Source: Chromera velia
Lineage: Eukaryota; Sar; Chromeraceae
Length of the DNA stretch: 57,500 bases
Reading direction: 5' to 3'
NCBI GenBank assembly: GCA_018398765.1
Contig: JAHBMJ010005736.1
Coordinates: 1 to 57,500 of the forward strand
Within the stretch, counting starts at the first letter, position 1; each line of letters opens with the position of its first letter. The notes under the pieces are model-generated. The model was not told where the DNA came from. It worked only from the letters and a program-made list of their open reading frames with translations, and made no database searches. Made by a program: the position numbers and the translations under genes. Positions 52,793 to 57,500 of the stretch are shown here, one piece after another.

Positions 52793-54309
52793 GAGATTCA
52801 GCTGAGAAGACAGTGGGGGTGAATGGATGGATGGGCCGGTGAATAAATAAATAAATAAGTAGATAAATGAATCAATGAATGCTCAATTGAATGGATGAGA
52901 GAGCCGGGTGGAGGGAGACCTCCGAGTTGTATTAATTAAAAACAAACGTGTAAGAAGGAAGGGGGGGAATGGTAGGAGTCGAGGAGACAGGAATTGAATC
53001 AGGGAGAGAATGGGGGATTGGAGACACTCAAGGGAAAGTTGATCACTTGCTCGATCAAAAGAGAGTAGAGATTGGAGAGCAAAAGAGTGGACATCAAAGA
53101 GGGAGTGATGGGAGCGAGGAAAAGTCTTTTTCTTCTCTCCCGTGCGCTCCGTGTGGAGACTTCTAGGCTGGACAAATTTGGCGATGGTCCATCAAATAGG
53201 ATTGGGAGGCTCCTCGACCAGAGACCCTCCTTTCTTCTTTCCCTTCGCTGAAGTCTCCGGTTGTCAGGCAGAGGCTCACCATTGATGCTCTCCTTACTTC
53301 CCTCACTTCGGTTCGAAGGATTCCTGGGAATGAAAAGGATTTTCTAAAGATTTCAGATGGTTGATCGCGTCTTTTCTGGGTTGCCCAGTCACTTTGACAA
53401 GCCTGAGCGTGTGCGCATTCATGTTTTGCATGGATGTGTGGGTGGAAACTGTTCAGTTTTGCACTCTGGTTTCCTGTTCATATCAACGCACTGACAATGC
53501 CTAATAACATTGCTATCTTTATCTGGTATAGGCAGCCAACTAACTAGCTTAATTTCATCTGGAATTTCAAATTCACTTTAAATGATAATAATTTAATTAT
53601 TTTTCTTGGTAGTTGTTTTTATATTTGCAGATGCAACTTTATAATGCAAGGCCTATATATTTTTAAGTTAATTAGTGAACGGCATTCAAACTTGATTGAT
53701 TTCGTATAATTCATAAAAACTAACCAAGAGATTGAAACTATTAGTAAGACTGATCGTACCTCAATTAACGTTGTTATGATTGATTGATTTGCTCAGGTAT
53801 CATTACTTAGAAGTTAGAGTCAGAACTTTACTTTGATAGGCTAGTTGATAGGTTTACTATAGTACTGATCGCAATGCCAGTACACGTATAGCATATAATA
53901 ATAATTTGAATTGAACTGAATTGATAATAATAAATATATGTATAGTATTGGAACTCCTCTAGAAACTTGTAGCAATTTGTTTTTCAATCTTTAAAAATAT
54001 ACTGTCCCAGTAATACACATAAAACTGAAGAAAAGCTAGATTCTTTACCTAGTTTTTTGTAAGATTCTACATATTGCATAGCATATTGCTAAGATGATTA
54101 CTTACTACTGCCTCGTACGTTGCTACCGAATGCTAGACGCCTATTTATAGGCCGATGGCGATAGCGTATGATGATGATGATAAAGTTAAATTGAAATTAA
54201 AACTTTTGATCATTTAAATCATGTCCAAAAACTTTTGATCAGTCTAAAAGCGAGGAAAATAGAGGGGTAAAACCGTCTGCTGATTCATTTTCTCAATTCT
54301 AGGCCCGGG
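52793..54309. other. AT-rich gene-free interval
   Basis: The start is probably the 3' UTR of the CCDC81-type gene, with AAAT and AATG tandem runs. From 53500 the DNA is AT-rich with no exon-like frame. It includes a dispersed repeat copy at 54129-54180, just upstream of the reverse-transcriptase relic. Confidence 0.6.
54129..54180 (-). repeat. dispersed repeat copy B
   Basis: Reverse complement of the 7273-7324 element, with few changes over about 50 bp (shared CATCGGCCTAT and AGGCGTCTAGC). It ends in an ATG triplet run. Confidence 0.65.
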
Positions 54310-56430
54310 CCCATGTGTTTAAGGGAGATGGACTCCCTCCTGCCCCTACTGGCCCTGTGTTCCCCCCTCTTTCTTCTCCTGCTTTTTCTCTGCACATATT
54401 ATTGATAGAGGAAACCCTAAAAAGAATAAACGTGAATAAGGCTGCCGGTCTTGATGACATCGCCCCTAAACATCTCGCTCTTTGCTTCAAACGCTCAACC
54501 CTTTCTTGCTTTTTCCTCTTTGTCTTCTTTAATTTGTTTCATTTTTTTTCCTTTTGGCCGTATAGATGGAATGTTCTGAGGATTGCTCCCGTACCAAAGG
54601 GTCCCCCTTCCCTTGACTATAAAAATGGAGGCCCATTTACATTGTTGGTCTCCTGGGTAAGGTTTTTGCTCTTCTTATGGACGTCTGCCTTCGTAAAGAG
54701 ACAAAGATCGATGAGAGACAGCTAAACTTCAGGAGGAGCGTGGGGACATGGGAAGCGTTCGTATCCCTCTCTTCTCTCATTCTCTAGTCTAAGCATAAAA
54801 GGAAACCCCTCATCGCAGCGTTTGTAGACTTCTCCAAAGCCTTTGATACAGTGCCCAGAGAGAAAATGTTAGAAAGACTTAAGGATGAAGGGGTCAGCCA
54901 GGCAGACATCTATATGATTCATTCCATGTATTGTAATGTTACAGCAAGGGTTGATGGGGGAGACAAGTGCTTGTCAAAGGGAGCGGGCGTGAAGTAAAAT
55001 GATCCTCTTTCTCCTCTTCTTTTTCTTCTGTTTATAAATAATTTGCACAAAGCCCTAGAGCTCAGCTCTGAGAACGAACAGCCGGACAGTAATGAAGGAA
55101 GGAGCGTTTTGGAACCTGTCGAGCTTTCCAAACTTTAAGCTCTGATACTATTAGAGAGCATTGGATATGCTGATGACCTTATGTTGTTTGCCCACAGCGC
55201 TGTAGACCTAGCTGTAGACTTGCAGGAGAGACTCCGGCGCCTCAAAGTATACTGCAATGAGCACAGTCTCACGGTAAACTTGAAAAAAGCAAAAATTCTT
55301 CAACTATCTTCCCCTGATCCCCTCATTGAGCACACTTCTCCTTTTGTTTTTAATAGAAGGCTAGTTGAACATGTTGATAAATACAAATACCTCGGCAACT
55401 GGAATGTAACTGGATCTTTAAGGGGGTGGATCTATCTAAAACTGTGAAAGCAAGAATTGAGTTGGTAGAAAGGGCTCTGGGGGGTGTATTTGGAACTCTT
55501 TTTTTAATTGGTTTTGTTTCTCCTTTTTCTCGAATTCAACTGTTCAAAGCCCTTTGGGTACCCGTTATAATGTTTGGTCTTGAAGCTCTCCCTCTCAGGC
55601 AGTCAGATGTCCAATGTCTCAATGCATTGCAACTCCGTTTTATTTGCTGGTCATTTGGTTTATCTCATAACTCTTTTGTTTCTCTCTCTCTTCACTCTTT
55701 TGGTGTGGAACCTTTTGGTTGTCTGCTTACAAAACAAGTAGCTAGCTTATTTCAGTCTCTCAAATCTATATAACGCGCGTTGCCCACGGCTGTATGGGAG
55801 GCCTGCATCGCTGGTTCTTGTGCTCCCTTTGTCTCCTCCACCAAACGTCTGGCTGTGCCCCTTGACAGTTCTCTCCTGGCAGACACAGATGAGCCACGCC
55901 AAGAAAAACCAAAAAAGAAAGGAAAATTCAAATGGAAAGAGGCGTGTTGCAAGATCCAGATGAATCAATGGCTTAGTGAATGGGCTAGAAGACAGGAAAG
56001 CAGCAGGAATAGAGACAGAATCTTCCATCTTCTTGCTGTCCTCACTGATTTTCAAAGAGAGAACCCCTCCCAACAGAGGCTTTCTATGTTCCTTCTTGCT
56101 GAATCTTGCAGAAAAGAAATGGTAGTCACGTCCATCAAACACAGAAAACGATCTGCATATACGCACGCTGTCTCCTTGTCTTCTTAAATCCTCTGTAAAC
56201 ATCTGCCTTTTCCTGAGAGCGATGACGGATGGTTATGTATAGCGGAGGAAGCTGGAGAAGACCTGCCCGGCTTGGCCGGGCTTGCTCTGACAGAAAAGTT
56301 CATGATGAGATCCATCTGCTCACGGAATGTGCGAACACAGAGAGAGAGAGACGGAAGCTTGATGAAATCATCTGCAGAGTAAAGGAGCGTGCGCCCATTG
56401 AGAATCGGGTGGAAATTGCGTAATGGGTGG
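54310..56430 (+). mobile_element. decayed LINE-like non-LTR retrotransposon (reverse transcriptase)
   Basis: Reverse-transcriptase blocks appear in order but in shifting frames: INVNKAAGLDDIAPKHL (54430), AFVDFSKAFDTVPREKMLER (54819), GYADDLMLFAHS (55167) with the YADD catalytic motif, LTVNLKKAKILQLSS and KYKYLGN (55270-55400), and a thumb-like SRIQLFKALWVPVIMFGLEA (55530). A C-terminal HLLTECANTERERRK region near 56310 recalls the Cys/His end of such ORFs. Frameshifts near 54620-54790, 54990-55150 and 55440 and internal stops make it inactive. A short (ATTC)n run at 56693-56712 may be the element's tail. No endonuclease domain is seen upstream. Confidence 0.82.
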
Positions 56431-57047
56431 CAGCTTCCGCTGGTAGCGGAGTGGGGGAGAATGAAAAGAAAGTCCGAAAGGTGATCGTTCTTATATCATT
56501 GTTCCAGCCTCTGGCGGATATGAGGGCGGTAGAGGAGTGCCTAGCGAAATTAGCGTCATTTCGTGTTGTCATGTGTGAATGGGTCAATACGCTAGGTTCA
56601 AAGTTAACAAACCAACATTGCATGTCATGCCCCGTGGTTGGCCAGAGCCTAAGTGGTGGCTCACCGGCTTTAACCGCCTCAACTAGCGCCTCAATTCATT
56701 CATTCATTCATACATGCTAAAATTATGATTGAATAATGATTCAACTGATTGAAACATAATTCAAACATCTGCAGTTTAAAACATCCATGCTAACATTGCA
56801 TTTTAGGCGGTAAAGACATTTTTTCAAGACTGTGACAAGACATGTTTTGCTCACGGCTTGTCGGTCAGAGGGGGCCATACAGAAACCCAAACAGAAACTC
56901 AACGGCAGACTTTGTGCTTCATTTGGTAACGAGCTCTCTCGAATCAAATTCTGCAATTTTTCGAGAAGCTTACAGAGAGACGGATCTCAACAAACAGAAA
57001 GACATACAGACAGACAAACCAACGCCCCACCCCCCTCCTCTTCTGCA

Positions 57048-57050
<3 letters not shown>

Positions 57051-57085
<35 letters not shown>

Positions 57086-57112
57086 TGTGTGTGTCTGTGT
57101 GCGTCTGTGTGT
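57051..57112. repeat. (CT)n(GT)n microsatellite
   Basis: A CT run passes into a GT run upstream of the possible terminal exon. Confidence 0.85.
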
Positions 57113-57222
57113 GTGGCCAACTACTGGGTTGACTCACAGCCCCCCCCCAATTTAAAGCGAAGCGGGGAGAAGAAACTAGGTGTAATTTCCTTTCTTTTTT
57201 GGCTTATTTGCAGATCTTTCTT

Positions 57223-57409
57223 TCAGCAGGAGTGCCGGCCTGCCTGCAGACCACCTCCGCCAACGACTCCCTCCCACGTCCTCAGGCCTGAAAAGCGCCT
57301 CTCCCGCTCCTCGCCCAAACGTCTCCTTTTTCGAGTCAGGCAAAGGACCGGCGCAAGCAGGAATACAAAAAAACAAGTGCCGAAAAGAAAGCGAATTAAG
57401 TGTGCATGA
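57223..57409 (+). CDS. possible terminal exon, basic protein end
   Basis: After a pyrimidine tract and TTTCAG, a plus-strand frame reads Pro-rich then Arg/Lys-rich sequence (RPEKRLSRSSPKRLLF, KKQVPKRKRIKCA) to a TGA at 57407. No upstream exon could be tied to it in the window, and the minus strand is also open here. Treat as weak. Confidence 0.25.
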
Positions 57410-57500
57410 AAGAAGGATCCATGCAGAAAACAGAAAATGAGAGAGAAAATGAGTGAAACGACCCATTAATTGTCCCAACAACCGCCGCCCTCCGACTGCA

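Overview
This is an intron-rich protist nuclear contig. It has spliceosomal GT-AG introns, coding exons of balanced G+C, AT-rich intergenic islands, very many microsatellites, a non-LTR retrotransposon relic and cilium-associated genes. I infer an alveolate alga, most likely a chromerid such as Chromera; this rests on gene style, not on any search. No bacterial operon, CRISPR array, rRNA or tRNA gene was recognised.

Layout. 353-1746 (-) is the 5' part of an unrecognised gene that runs off or ends near the left edge. It diverges from 2298-6754 (+), a glycine/glutamine-rich protein with NPF motifs. 6755-8860 has no gene. 8861-18050 (-) is a multi-exon nuclear-type gene with AT-hook-like basic regions, tandem BRCT domains and an acidic tail. 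It diverges from 19037-37139 (+), a 19-exon gene with a complete trehalose-6-phosphate synthase domain, a degenerate phosphatase domain and a giant Gln/Pro/Ser-rich tail (about 3,858 residues as modelled, all exon phases agreeing). 37140-40185 is AT-rich and empty. 40186-43525 (-) is a TMEM17-like ciliary transition-zone membrane protein. 43855-44525 is a 53-bp minisatellite. About 45900-48327 (+) is a ClpB/Hsp100 relic interrupted by a 605-bp foldback element. 51069-52792 (+) is a two-exon CCDC81-type HU-domain protein. 54310-56430 (+) is a decayed LINE-like reverse transcriptase. A possible terminal exon lies at 57223-57409.

TMEM17 and CCDC81 families are both tied to cilia or centrosomes, so the right half carries two genes of likely flagellar function. 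The trehalose gene, the BRCT gene and the NPF gene have no evident functional link. Points most worth a second look are the giant TPS fusion with pseudo-phosphatase motifs, the foldback element with a 7-bp target duplication, the frequent donors with C at intron position +3, and the (GC)n tracts in both divergent promoters.
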